A stretch of DNA of 64,000 bases from Paramecium octaurelia (lineage: Eukaryota; Ciliophora; Oligohymenophorea; Peniculida; Parameciidae): positions 263,722 to 327,721 of the forward strand of contig CAJJDP010000108.1 in NCBI GenBank assembly GCA_905182995.1, read 5' to 3'. Shown here one piece after another: positions 28,230 through 38,868 of this stretch (its first letter is position 1; each line of letters starts with the position of its first letter). A model generated the notes under the pieces. The model was not told where the DNA came from. It was given only the letters and a program-made list of their open reading frames with translations, and did not search any database. The translations under genes and the position numbers were made by a program.

Positions 28230-28774
28230 ATTTAATATATTATATCATTGACTTTATTGGTTATTATTATTTACTCTTCCAAATCACTATCCTGTTAAAT
28301 TTTGTTTTGGGAACTTTATTACAATGATTCCAACTCAATATTGATTAGATGTGATTATTATGATTTTTCATCTTCTATTTCTATAACATCCTCCTGAAAA
28401 TCAATAAATTTAGTAACAAATTAGCATTAATTTGAGACATGATCCTTAAAATTTTTCAAGTCTCCTCTCCAATTTTCACATCGCGTACATTCTATTTATA
28501 CTTCTGAAATCATAGACTAAGCAAATAAATCTTTTTCTTATAAAAAATTTCTGTTAATTTGATATCTACACTCAGGACAAGTTCTCTTATACTACAACCA
28601 ATTCAAAATACAAGATCCGCAAAAAGTGTGCCTATTTTTACAATATCAACTGATTTACCCACATGATACTCTTAATGGTTTATAAAATACATCCCTACAA
28701 ATAGTACAAAATAAATGTGGACTAATCGGATATAATTGTTCATTAGATATTCGAAATTACCGAGGCTTATTCAT
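28214..28774 (-). CDS. RING finger protein with TRAF-like zinc finger, probable E3 ligase
   Basis: 177 aa after one intron (28632-28658, 27 nt). The C3HC4 RING is complete once spliced: CTICRDVFYKPLRVSCGHTFC, then GSC and CPEC. A second C2HC cluster, CTRCENWRGDLKNFKDHV followed by C, resembles a TRAF-type finger. The remaining C-terminus is Gln/Glu-rich. RING-TRAF proteins such as NRDP1 recruit E2 enzymes and substrates; substrate here is unknown. It overlaps nothing, but its stop lies 38 bp from the palmitoyltransferase stop and both ends share the inverted repeat. Confidence 0.88.
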
Positions 28775-29148
28775 TATTTTAATTAGTATTCAATTTACAA
28801 AAATTGCATTATAAATATCAGTCACACCATCTATTTACTTTGTGAATTTTCTTAATTGCATAGCTTTCTTTATTTATACTGTATTTTTGCTTATTTAGCT
28901 TTATTGACTTAATCACTAATATTTTTATTTGATCATATTTACATTTTTTTATGTTCAATTCTAATTGATTCAAAGAATGCTACCAATATACTTTAATTAT
29001 ATATCCTTACCTCATTCTCTTATATAAATAACATCAATAATATTGTTAATTTCTGAATGTGTAAAAACGAAATTTTTAGGCATTTCCTTTTATCTTGAAA
29101 GTATTCCTAACAAAAACAGGTGAATTGATTAAATTGAGTATTAATAGA
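28775..29148. other. Intergenic, AT-rich
   Basis: Upstream flank of the RING gene. Short frames exist on the minus strand (a Lys/Ile-rich one ending near 28835), but TGA codons and the absence of a consistent splice pattern prevent a credible model. Confidence 0.4.
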
Positions 29149-29740
29149 ATGGTTAATGCTGTCGATTTTTAGATTATATTCATGTATTTTGTTTTTATAA
29201 TTGAAATATTACAAAGTCATCCAAAAAAAACTTATGATCTGTTTCTATAGGTTTCAGAAGGTGGCTACAATGGAGGTAAATTATAATGCCCACTTCCTTC
29301 GTTTAAAATGAATTTGCCAATAATTTTAGCTGAACTTTCTGAAACTCGTGGGGATGCCAAAGGAAACAAGGCTCTCTAACTTTAATATCTCTATTGATAT
29401 TTCATTGGTATAGACGTTTATTTACTCAGTTCTAATGGCGTAAAGATCTTATTATCCTTTTATGACATTGAAAGTGAAATACCTCTGGTTTCTTAAATCT
29501 TTGATAGGAAACATTTGAAAGTGTTGATAGATTATTGATTGTAGTGATTTTATCAGTATTTTTGAAGCAATCCTGTTTATCATACCATTAATACTACTCA
29601 GTATGAGCTATTTGATTCTTGTGATCTAAAAGTTCGATTATAGTAAAATTACTTTAAAGTGTTCGAATATGGGTTTTCTACTCTCCATCATACAAGACTT
29701 ATCTATATAGAGGATTAGCTTCTGGATTGAGCATGGGATT
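29149..29740 (+). pseudogene. Decayed ORF, family not recognised
   Basis: One plus-strand frame runs from ATG 29149 to a TGA at 29395 (82 aa, containing EGGYNGGKLQCPLPSFK). After this TGA the same frame continues with protein-like sequence (VYLLSSNGVKILLSFYD, then YELFDSCDLKVRL). TGA codons at 29395, in 29530-29560 and at 29732 interrupt it. No intron of normal size removes the first TGA. This looks like a gene being lost, or less likely a 82-aa gene followed by chance coding-like sequence. It lies between two active-looking minus-strand genes. Confidence 0.35.
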
Positions 29741-29787
29741 AAATAATTTATATATATATATGAAGTTATATAATTTTAATGTCAGAT

Positions 29788-30675
29788 TCATATTCCATTT
29801 TAAATTAAACTCTTTAGACTTAACTCAACCCTCATTTTTGGTCGATTAGAATCTAATGCTATTTAATATGAAGTACCTTATTTGATGAGGACTCTTTAAG
29901 TAGGACATTTGCTTAGATCAACAATTACATGGGATTAATTTTAATTATGAGTTTCCTTAACCTTCACTTAGATCAATTTAGTTTATGATTTATCGGTCCT
30001 TAAGTTTCTCTAATTGATGGTTGATACATTATTCTCTTTAGCTTATCGAAATGGGGAAGTCGAGGGTGTGGTTCGTTGATTAGTTCTTGGAGTAAGTTTT
30101 TAAGCAACTGCATTCTTAACCAGAGGGGATTTTGTTCTTTGTTGAGTATTAACCTAATTTTGCTATGGTCTTTATTGAAATTTCCTATAAGGAGATGTGC
30201 TTCTCTAGGGAGATACATCTTTCTTTTTATTGGGTTAATAATGATTTTGGCTTGGTTGATTTGGTTTATGACTCTAATTTCTATTAAATTAGGGATTTGT
30301 AGTTTCTGGGGTTTATTTGGAAGTGTTGCTATGTTAACTATTAGTGTTGGTCGATAATTTTTAGGATTAGTCATCTTTTTATAAGTACTTGAAGATGGAT
30401 TGAGGTTGTGGATCATTGTCTTAAACAATGGGTAATTCTTAGATTTCATGTGAATTTAAAGTCATTGTAATTGATTCAGGCATAAATGATTGTTAAATGA
30501 TGTCTGGATCCTCCAGGTGTCTATTAGTGCCAGTCTAAACTGTTGAGAATATCTCTTCACATTAGGTGGTGGAGGTGGATTCTTTGTTAATAGATTTGTA
30601 TTTGTGGAGTGATCCTTGGGCTGAGAAGCAAACTGGTTTTTAGGTGGGTTTAATTGCATTGTCAAAGGTTTTCAT
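29788..30675 (-). CDS. Basic, low-complexity protein, unrecognised
   Basis: 295 aa, no introns, from ATG 30675 (MKTFDNAIKPTQ). Nearly the whole protein is Gln/Asn/Ser/Thr/Pro-rich and basic, with short phosphosite-like clusters such as SPQRSTSPYRK, KSPLVK and STSPFRQ, typical of CDK-type or proline-directed sites. The C-terminus (SHVIVDLSKCP...LSLKSLIQNGI) looks more ordered. Two standard-code ORFs in other frames overlap it and are shadows. No function can be assigned. Confidence 0.7.
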
Positions 30676-30854
30676 TTAGCAGTTAAACAAAATTTATTAA
30701 TAAATTATCTTAACTAATGATAAACTGAGTATGTCTACTAATAATAAAGGATTATTTTAAGAAAATGAAGAGTTATGATAATTATCAAAATATGAGGTTC
30801 TTATTAAAAAGTCATAATATTTAGGAAATTTAAATATATATTATATATTCGAAA

Positions 30855-31386
30855 ATGTACAAAAGCAACTTTGTCGAATCTCAATCCTTCTTCAACAAAT
30901 ATATGTAGTAGGCTATGAAGAATAAGAAAAAGGCGAACAACGAAGATGCAGCTGCAGTCAGATGTTAGAGATGTTTAAAATATGGTCATTTGACTTATGA
31001 ATGCAAAAATGAAAATGTGTATTTGTATAGACCCTCAAGGACGATGCAATTCAAGTAAGAATGGCTGTGAGTATTATTTTAGGGAGAAATAATTACAATA
31101 CGAATTAAATAATGAAAAGCCACCTGAGGTTCCTGATGCATTTGATGGGGATTGGAAAAGAAACACAAAGAAGAAAGTGCCTTTGGAAGTATCTTCGGAT
31201 TCAAGCAGTGATGAGGAAGTGTAAGTAAAGAAAGAGGGAACCACAATCAATGTTAAGAAATAAAAGAGTTCATCCTCTGAGAGCAGCAGTGAGGAGTCAA
31301 GTAGTAGCGATAGTGATAGCGATTCTTCAGGTTCATCTCAAAAGAGAAGAAAGAATAGATCCAGGGATAAAAAATAAAGAAAGTGA
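30855..31386 (+). CDS. ZCCHC10-like zinc-knuckle protein
   Basis: 167 aa after one intron (31055-31082, 28 nt). A CX2CX4HX4C knuckle, CQRCLKYGHLTYEC, is followed by YLYRPSRTMQFK, matching the ZCCHC10 family, in which the knuckle is followed by a conserved R-P-S-R-T. The C-terminal half is acidic Ser-rich (SSSESSSEESSSSDSDSD) then basic, as in the family. Zinc knuckles usually bind RNA; the exact role of ZCCHC10 is poorly known. Its start lies 179 bp from the divergent gene at 30675, and it is followed 31 bp later by the TGS1-like gene on the same strand. Confidence 0.88.
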
Positions 31387-31417
31387 ATTATATATGCATT
31401 AAAATAATTATCAATAA

Positions 31418-32984
31418 ATGAGTAGTAAAAAAAAGAATATATCCAAAAACGACGACGGGTATGATGATGTGGGATATTTCTGTGGGTGGATTAAGAAAAA
31501 GAGTTCTAAAAATGTTAATATCGAATAGAGCAGAATATCTGTCAATAAATAGCAAAGAAACTCTCTATATAAATCTGCTCTAGATGCTAGCAATCATAAT
31601 GGTACATCACAATTCAATTAATTGAATTCAACCAACTCTGAAACATAAAGAAAGAACAGTGATATATCACCTTTCGTCAGCAGTTTTGCCATCCCCATTT
31701 TTGAGAACAATTATCCTTTAAATTAGTTGTTCTAACTCAAAAATAATTAAAGTGGAGACTCAATCTTTGCTAAAATCACATCTACCAAAATAGAAGTACC
31801 TAAATCGATGGGTTTCAACGAGGACATCTGTAATAATCCAAAAATATCAGATCAGATTTCCAAATACATTGCCACTAGAATTAAAGATTAAATTAATTCA
31901 TTAGCTGAATTTGGATGTGGAGATGGAGGGAACACAGTTCAAGTATCTTATATAAAATTAAATAAAGTTTGCTAAATATTTAGACTTTGTTATCGCCATT
32001 GATAAATCTACTGAGGCATGTTTGAGAACTAGAAAGAATTGTGATCAAGATACTTTAAATTAAGATTTTCCAAATCCAAAAGTTGAAATCATTAATTCTG
32101 ATATTTTTAAATTAAAAAGACGTTTACCTTTTGATAGTATTTTCATTAACCCTACAATCAATACAGAAAATTCACAAATTTGTAAAGATTTATTGAAAGA
32201 TTGTCAACCCAATTTGTAACAACTTTTAATGATGACCTCTGATTAGATTGAGAACTTAATTATTTAGTTCCCAGCTTAAATTGACTATTCATAATTGCCT
32301 CTATTACTTAATATCAACCAATAATATCAAAATAACACTCAACATAAATATTAATCGTTAGTATCATAACACAACTAATAACAATCCTTCATAGCTCATT
32401 GTTCTCTAGAAATTGAAAAAATATATGCTAATGGAATTCATATTTAAAATATAATCTATTATGGTAAAATTGCAAATATAACCAGAGAGGAATTAAGATC
32501 CATATTAATTACGCAATTATAAAATTAAGAGGTTAAACCAGAAGCAATCTAGAATCTTATAACAAAATTAAAAGATAAAATAGGTATGTTATTTCCATTA
32601 GTTTAGGGAGTCTGGAAGTTGTATATGAACTACTTAAAGCTTAGAGTTTTAAGTACAATATAGACAAATTTTTAGAAGTAGTTTGTGAAAAATATAAATT
32701 AGAATATGGAGACTATGCATTCATTCTTTATCAAAAGTTATCCAAGTAAATAATATGGGAATACTTATTATTTTAGAGAATTTTCATAAAATACATTCAA
32801 CTATCATCATAAATTAAGGGATTCAACCCATGAGGTATAAGAATCTGAATATGCCTACAGTCCTAAGTTCTCATATAATTTGAACGGATTACAAATGGAT
32901 GACACAAATTCAATAGATGAAATTGAAGATAATATAGAAGCATTGGGTTTGAGTTAGGAAGATAAAAAATCTAAATTAAAATGA
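31418..32984 (+). CDS. TGS1-like (cap guanine-N2) methyltransferase, diverged catalytic motif
   Basis: 495 aa after three introns (31943-31967, 32584-32606, 32746-32776). Motif I and flanks, FGCGDGGNTVQFAKYLDFVI followed by AIDKS, match the SAM-binding site of RNA cap trimethylguanosine synthases, as does the preceding ISDQISKYIATRI helix. At the position of the SPPWGGP catalytic/guanine-stacking motif the sequence is FDSIFINPTINTENS, so the Trp and GG are missing. Known TGS1 adds two methyls to m7G caps of snRNA/snoRNA. This copy may be inactive or altered in substrate. The C-terminal 150 residues are an extra helical and acidic extension. Its stop is 2 bp from the stop of the convergent kinase. 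Confidence 0.75.
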
Positions 32985-32986
32985 TA

Positions 32987-35460
32987 TCATTTAATATATT
33001 TCTTAATCAAAACTTTTAGTTACTCTATTCTAACTGGTTTTATAATAAAATCTTTCATCCCACTTTCTAATGCTTTGCTTAAATTATCTTCTGTGTCATA
33101 TGCTGAACACATTATGATATTTAATTTGTCATCAATTTACAATAATTAAGCGGATGTTTGATATCCATTTAAACCTGGCATTTCAATGTCCATAAAAATT
33201 ATCTTATATTATGCCTGCTATGAAAGTTTTCGCTTCTTAATTTAATTTATGGCTTGATATCCATCATAAACAATGTCACTTTCAAATCCAAGATTCTTAA
33301 TTAGTAAATTCAAGGAAATCAGATTAAAAGCCACATCATCACAAATGAGTATCTAGGGAATTGTTTCACTTTAAATTAATCTATTTGATAAGAAGGTCTA
33401 AGTCTATATGGGAATCTAATGTTGTTCTTCAAAGCCATTTTCAACGTCGATCTGATTTGGAGATATTATTTGATCAAGCTTAATCGATGAATCTTTAGGT
33501 CTTATACCAAAGATATTTATTTGGTTGCTAATTCTGAAACTCACCTTGGTAAACAGACCCTCTTTGCTTCTGATCTTGAAATACGATTTTTTAGAATATG
33601 CCAATTCGTTGCTCATCCTACTACCTATAGTGAATCCCAATCCAACATATTTAGTAGTGAAATTCTTTAACTAATGATAAATATCGTTGTCAATAGACGT
33701 ATGAATGATATTATTGATGGCATCTAATTCTGTCTTAGCTATTCCTCTGCCAGTATCATGAACTATAAATTTTATAAATTAATCCTTCACTATTCCTGAT
33801 GATTTCACTTTATTTCTAGCAGTAACACAAATGACATCATTTTCCCTTGTAAATTTGAGCGAATTATTAATTAAATTAACTAAGAGTTGCAATATTCTTT
33901 CAGGATCATTGTAAATCATTTGGTTTTCAAGAGAGTCAAAAATAGAAAAGATTAACTTTATTCCTTTTGTGGAACAGATTTCCTTATAGTACTCCTCCAA
34001 TTATTTATATACATCCTTAATAAGGAAATCCTTTATGTTTAATTGAAATGTTCCGAGTCCAAAGGAAGCATAATCTAAGATATCATTAATTTGATGCATT
34101 AACAATTTATTTGAAACTATAGCAGGATTTAAATAATTCTATATAAGTTGAGTAGAAATGGATTGAGTTTTTAATGCCTGAAGTAAGGTTAATGAACAAT
34201 TAAGCGGTGTTCTCAATTCGTGAGAGAATGAGTTGAAATGCAATGTTTGAAACTTTTACTTTTGGATATATTATTATAATCTTTCGTTTTCTGTGATATC
34301 ATAGATGTATAGTAAATACCCTGCTTGATTCAAGACGTTGGCAATTTTACAAAACTGCAATTCTATAATTTTTTCACCGGTGTTAGTTGCTATATTTACT
34401 TTCAATTTGTTAGCTTTAACAAAAGTTCTTTGATCTAAACTATAATAACATATAAGGTTTACAGATTAGTTAATTAGCAATCGGCAAATAGGGATAAGAG
34501 TAATTGTCTGAATTCAGGGATTGTAAATTAATTCTTCTTTTATTTTTTGGTTAGAAATTAAGAGTCCAGTAATTTTTCACTCATGGATTTGAATCGCTTA
34601 AGATTTTATTCGGCAGAGGCGATTAAGCTCTCGATCATTTTGCAATCAGCCTTTTGTAGGAGATGTTTTTATGAAGCTCTGAACTTGATTTCTTTGTGTT
34701 GGCTGTTCAGATTTTAATCCTATTCAATGGCTCTATTATTTGAAAAATAATTTTACTGTATAATAATTTTTTATAATTGAATCATGGCAATATCGTATGA
34801 CTTTGTTGAAAATAACTTCTATGTTTTCTCGTTTATGTATTGAATTTCAAGATTCTATCCAAAGTAGATGATTCCTTATCGACTATGGTTTAAAATATAG
34901 ATCAATTCATCTCTGGTGATTAAATCTATTTTTCTATTCGAGGATGCTATTTCTGCAGGCACAGTAGAGTATGAGTGGAAGATGTCGTTGGATGAGGAAT
35001 GCTTATGGGATAGGAGTTAAGAGTTCTGATTTGTCTGGATAAGTATGATGATGACAAAAATCAATGCTGTGATTGTGTATTAATGAATTTAAGTGTTTAG
35101 GAATTGTATTTCAATCATGCATTATAGAAGAGTAGCAAATTAAAGATACTTCAATTGTTTATTTGAATGCTCTTAATACAATAAAAATAAGTATTTGTAA
35201 ACATTGTATGAGTTGAGAGAGGTAAAAGTTAGTCTGATTTCAGAAGCCAGTTGCATCTAATAGAGGATTTGTAGTAAAATAGTGAATTATTAAAACTTCA
35301 TTCTTTTGTGTATTGCAAATTAAAAGAGTATGCTTAATATAGCTATGGCACATCGTATTCCTGACATTATGCAGTTTATATTTGAGAGCGGGTCTAAAAG
35401 GTTTAAAGTAGCATCTGTTCCAATAACCAGATTTATGGCTAAGGCAATCCAAATATTCAT
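32987..35460 (-). CDS. Membrane hybrid histidine kinase with receiver domain
   Basis: 816 aa after one intron (34440-34462, 23 nt). Five or six hydrophobic segments occupy residues 1-140. A PAS-like linker follows (about 175-385). The H-box is FNSFSHELRTPLN (His near residue 406), the N-box DPERILQLLVNLINNSLKFT (near 515), the G1 box HDTGRGIAK and the G2 box GLGFTIGS. The C-terminal receiver has ICDD, phospho-acceptor Asp in FMDIEMPGLNG (near 747) and Lys in FIIKPV. It is thus a complete sensor kinase feeding its own receiver; the onward histidine phosphotransfer protein is not in this window. Start 35460 leaves only 42 bp to the divergent gene at 35503. Confidence 0.93.
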
Positions 35461-35502
35461 GAATTTTTTATACGTAAATTATATCACATTAATTAATTAA
35501 CA

Positions 35503-36072
35503 ATGGAAACAAAAACATGGATTTTGATATTGAGATGGGTCAACATTGTAGCTGCGTATCTGATTGAATTACTAAATTAGAGTAGTAATTGGAGCCATGG
35601 GAATCTACCAATTAGTTACATTTTAGATGTTTTCCAATTTTCATTTCTATGAAATCTGGAGTATATTCACACCAGTTTATTCATTGTAAACCATTTTACC
35701 AATCTTTCCAGGATCTTTTGCGGCCTTTTATTGGCTATTGAATTTAAGAAAGATTTCATAGCAGATTAATTTCAATTCATGATGTCTTGCTTAGGAAGAG
35801 GCGTATTTTACATATTGTATATACTAATATATTATATTCAATAGTTTGGGATCAGTTGTATCATATTAACCAACAGGAGGATCATCAGCATAAGTGTAAA
35901 TTATCTCATAGAATATAGAGCTGGATGGATTTGGGGGTTAACTTTGTGGTTAGTAGGAATATTTTATGTGGTTATTCATTTCGTTGGACCAAAGAGTGCC
36001 ACTGCTGGATTAAAGGATGTAATAGTTTTCCTTTTATTTTAGGCTGTCAGCGCAGAATATGGAACTGCTTGA
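35503..36072 (+). CDS. Small four-helix membrane protein, COPI-associated-like
   Basis: 147 aa after five introns (35556-35580, 35686-35711, 35817-35844, 35896-35918, 36019-36042), so 126 of 570 bases are intron. The protein is mostly four hydrophobic helices, with GRGVFYIFLGSV between the second and third, resembling the COPI_assoc family of Golgi/ER membrane proteins. The last 24-nt intron is a multiple of three with no in-frame stop; if retained, eight residues are added near the C-terminus. Family assignment rests on topology and the G-R-G...G motif, so it is moderate. Confidence 0.65.
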
Positions 36073-36119
36073 ACAATAGTAAAAATATATATATATAAAT
36101 AAATAACAAAATTATATTT

Positions 36120-37392
36120 ATGTAAACTCTCCTGAAAAGTTATTCATAATTGTGGGTAAATCAAATAAAATATGGATTCAGACAGTATTCTACTTCTTAT
36201 ATATCCTAGTGTGTCAATACGTAACAGAACAAACAGCAGACATCGATATTATGCTACTAAGCCTTTGCAATATTAGAAATTTTATGAGATGAAGAAAAAA
36301 TTTGATTTCAAGAATGATGATCTGACCTTCCCCATCAATATACCACTTAAACAAAGGTACTCGCAAACAAGATTATATCAAGATATGCATATCGACCATA
36401 AAGACAATTCAATAAAGCCACACCATAAAATGATTATCTTAATACGGAAGTTATGAGTGGCAATGAAATCCTCTTATACTTTGAATAATTAGACAACCTG
36501 AGAATCAATGAGATCTTGAATGGTCTTGAGAGATTGCATAAATACAATAAAGGATGTATGACTCAGTTCATTATTAGAATTTAATCTTGCTGAGCATCCT
36601 TGGGTTAAAGCTGCCTTAGACAAAGTATTTGTAGAACACCATCACATAACCAAAAGTCAATTTATACAATTACTCAATATCTACAGTAATTATGGCATTG
36701 AAACACCAGAAGTTTGGGCAAAGTTTTAGGAAAGAATGATTAAGTAATGTGTAAATCTAATCTCATAGACTTCTGCCTAATATTCCAGCTCGATTGTTCG
36801 GGGAATGTGTTAGACTCTTCATGGAAAAGTCAGAAAGATCAACTGATGAATTCAAAAAAGAATTGAGTCTTGTGATCCCAGTTCATTTAACTAAAATGTC
36901 GCCATAGGCTATTGCAAAAGCATTTGAAATGGTTTACAAATACAATCTGATGACTGATTACTTATTCTTTGATCATTTACACTTTATTTTGAGAAAAAGA
37001 TTCAAGTGGTTTTTAATGGGAAAGGCTTGTCCACTCATGTTGAGACTCCTTAGAGAAGCAAACTTCGAAGTATTAATTAACATTATTAATAGACATGTGA
37101 ATTCTTGTGGCCTGAAATTTACAAACAACTTGAGACAGAATTAGATAGAATTCCAAATGACCAATGTGCACCAATTAGAAATGAATTAGTCAAAATTGGT
37201 GAGGCATTTCCCAGTCATTCACAATATAATAATATTATCATTGCCAAAAAGATAGGTGCTAGAGCTACTTGGGAAGCTACTCTTGGAGGATAAGCCAGAA
37301 AATTAAGTCTAGTGGAAATTGTTAAAAATGATATCCTTTATTATAAAGAGAAGTAGAAGTTATAGAGAAGTCAAAGCTAACAGAGTGCTTGA
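36120..37392 (+). CDS. Probable mitochondrial protein, unrecognised family
   Basis: 382 aa with five introns (36209-36236, 36357-36382, 36556-36577, 36744-36768, 37070-37092). The N-terminus (MQTLLKSYSQLWVNQIKYGF followed by RQYSTS) is basic and Ser/Thr-rich with no acidic residue for the first 40 positions, as in mitochondrial presequences. The rest is entirely helical, with repeats of aromatic/basic helices (HPWVKAALDKVF, MSPQAIAKAFEMVYKYNL, FLMGKACPLMLRLL). No domain recognised; helical-repeat organellar RNA-binding proteins look similar. A shorter version of the first intron (36209-36227) also keeps the frame and gives 385 aa. A later Met at 36172 would lose the presequence. Confidence 0.65.
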
Positions 37393-37497
37393 TATATAAT
37401 GATAAAATTGTATAGTATCAATTTATAACAAGACTATTTGTATACCATTAATTTTTATATATCTAAAAAATAATAAAGTATATATTTGTATATCATA

Positions 37498-38867
37498 TTA
37501 ACTTGGCAAGTGAATAAATTAATTATCAAAATAATGCTCCACCCATTATTTAATTAACAGAATTGATCAAAACTATCTATCTTCTGTAATTTAATAACAA
37601 TGATATCAATTTAACTTTTAATAATAAAATTTATAATGCAAGATATTTCCATATTAGAAAATTTATTACTAAAGCCATAGGAAGAAGCTTTTAAACATTT
37701 AGTCAAAGGATCTGATGAATATTATTACTTTTTTTTCCTCAAACTCTTCCACGAAAAAGGAGCTAATTTATCTAAGGAGGAAAAAGAACAATTAAGAGAA
37801 TTCATATCCAGAGACACCTTACTTTCAGAAAAAATAAAAAAAAGAAAAATCTTTGCATAATTAGACTTGTATTCCAATGATGCAGTTAAAAGAAACAAAG
37901 TGCTAGGATTATTAAGAGAATATGTATTTCATATTGAGTATTATAATGATGTAGAACCTCAACCTTTTTACTTAAGTGATGTATCAAGGTTATTATTTAT
38001 CTAAAATTTAGAGAGGAAGAACAAGAATAGGAATAAGAATAAGAGAAGATAATCGAAAGGGAAGATATTATTGAAACCGAAGAAGTAAATTAGAAGTAAG
38101 AGAACCAATAATCAGATGACAACAATTATTAAAAAGAGATAGACAATAGAAGATCATCTGGTAGCGAAAAAGAGGTTGTTTAATAGGAATAAGAGATTTA
38201 ATAAGATGATTAATTGCAAATAGCAGGCTCATCATAATAATCAGTGGGTGATGATCAGGATAAATCTGAAAATTAAGTTGTTGAATTAAAGGAAGAGGAA
38301 GAGCAATAGGATTATGAAAAATACTATCCATCCTAATTTGAATAATCCTTGATTAGTTTGACCACTATGTTAGAAACCATTTACACATATTCGCACGTTT
38401 ATTTATCTTGGCTATAACCTCAATACTACCATCTTTTAGATATTGATCGAATGTTGCAATTGAATAATCAAAATATTGTGGAGACATACTTAGAAAGAGC
38501 TGAGAAACTAGATGAGTAAATATTTGTAAATAATTAGAAATCCGGAGGTTTTGAAGTTATTTAAATATCTTATGAGTTAAAAACAGGAATCAAGGAAGCT
38601 AAACTAATTTCTACGAAAATTATCTGAGGCATAATTAACTGAGTTATCAGAATTTAAACCTAAATTATTGGATGACAAGGAATTTGTGACAATATTTTAG
38701 TAAATTAAATTTGAAAGAAAAATAAATTAGGTTAAGGATGATAAATAAGCATTTTATAACTTAAAGGAGGCTTAAACAGAATTTTTATTTAAATTATCAC
38801 CAAAGTTTTAAGATATGAAGATTAGAGAGTTGAATTCCTTAATAGAATTTGGAGCCGATAATAAAAT
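37498..38867 (+). repeat. First copy of a 1370-bp exact direct duplication (assembly artefact)
   Basis: This segment is repeated base for base at 38869-40238. It ends directly at the single N at 38868, and the second copy begins directly after it. Unmerged overlapping contig ends joined with a placeholder gap produce exactly this picture. It contains a truncated copy of the gene whose complete version starts at 39007. Confidence 0.92.
37636..38867 (+). pseudogene. Truncated duplicate of the gene at 39007 (artefactual)
   Basis: Starts with the same MQDISILENLLLKPQEE as the full gene and contains the same introns (37989-38011 and 38556-38586), but stops at the assembly gap with no stop codon. 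It should not be counted as a separate gene unless long reads show a true tandem duplication. Confidence 0.85.
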
Positions 38868-38868
38868 N
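38868..38868. other. Assembly gap (single N)
   Basis: The only ambiguous base noticed in the window. It separates the two identical copies. Confidence 0.95.

Noticed and set aside
30000-30449. 149-aa minus-strand standard-code ORF
   Set aside because: It overlaps the Gln/Ser-rich gene at 29788-30675 in a different frame; that gene's frame is open over its whole length with ciliate code and has more natural composition.
38068-38331. Minus-strand ORF present twice (also at 39439)
   Set aside because: Antisense of the acidic coiled-coil gene and duplicated only because of the assembly overlap.
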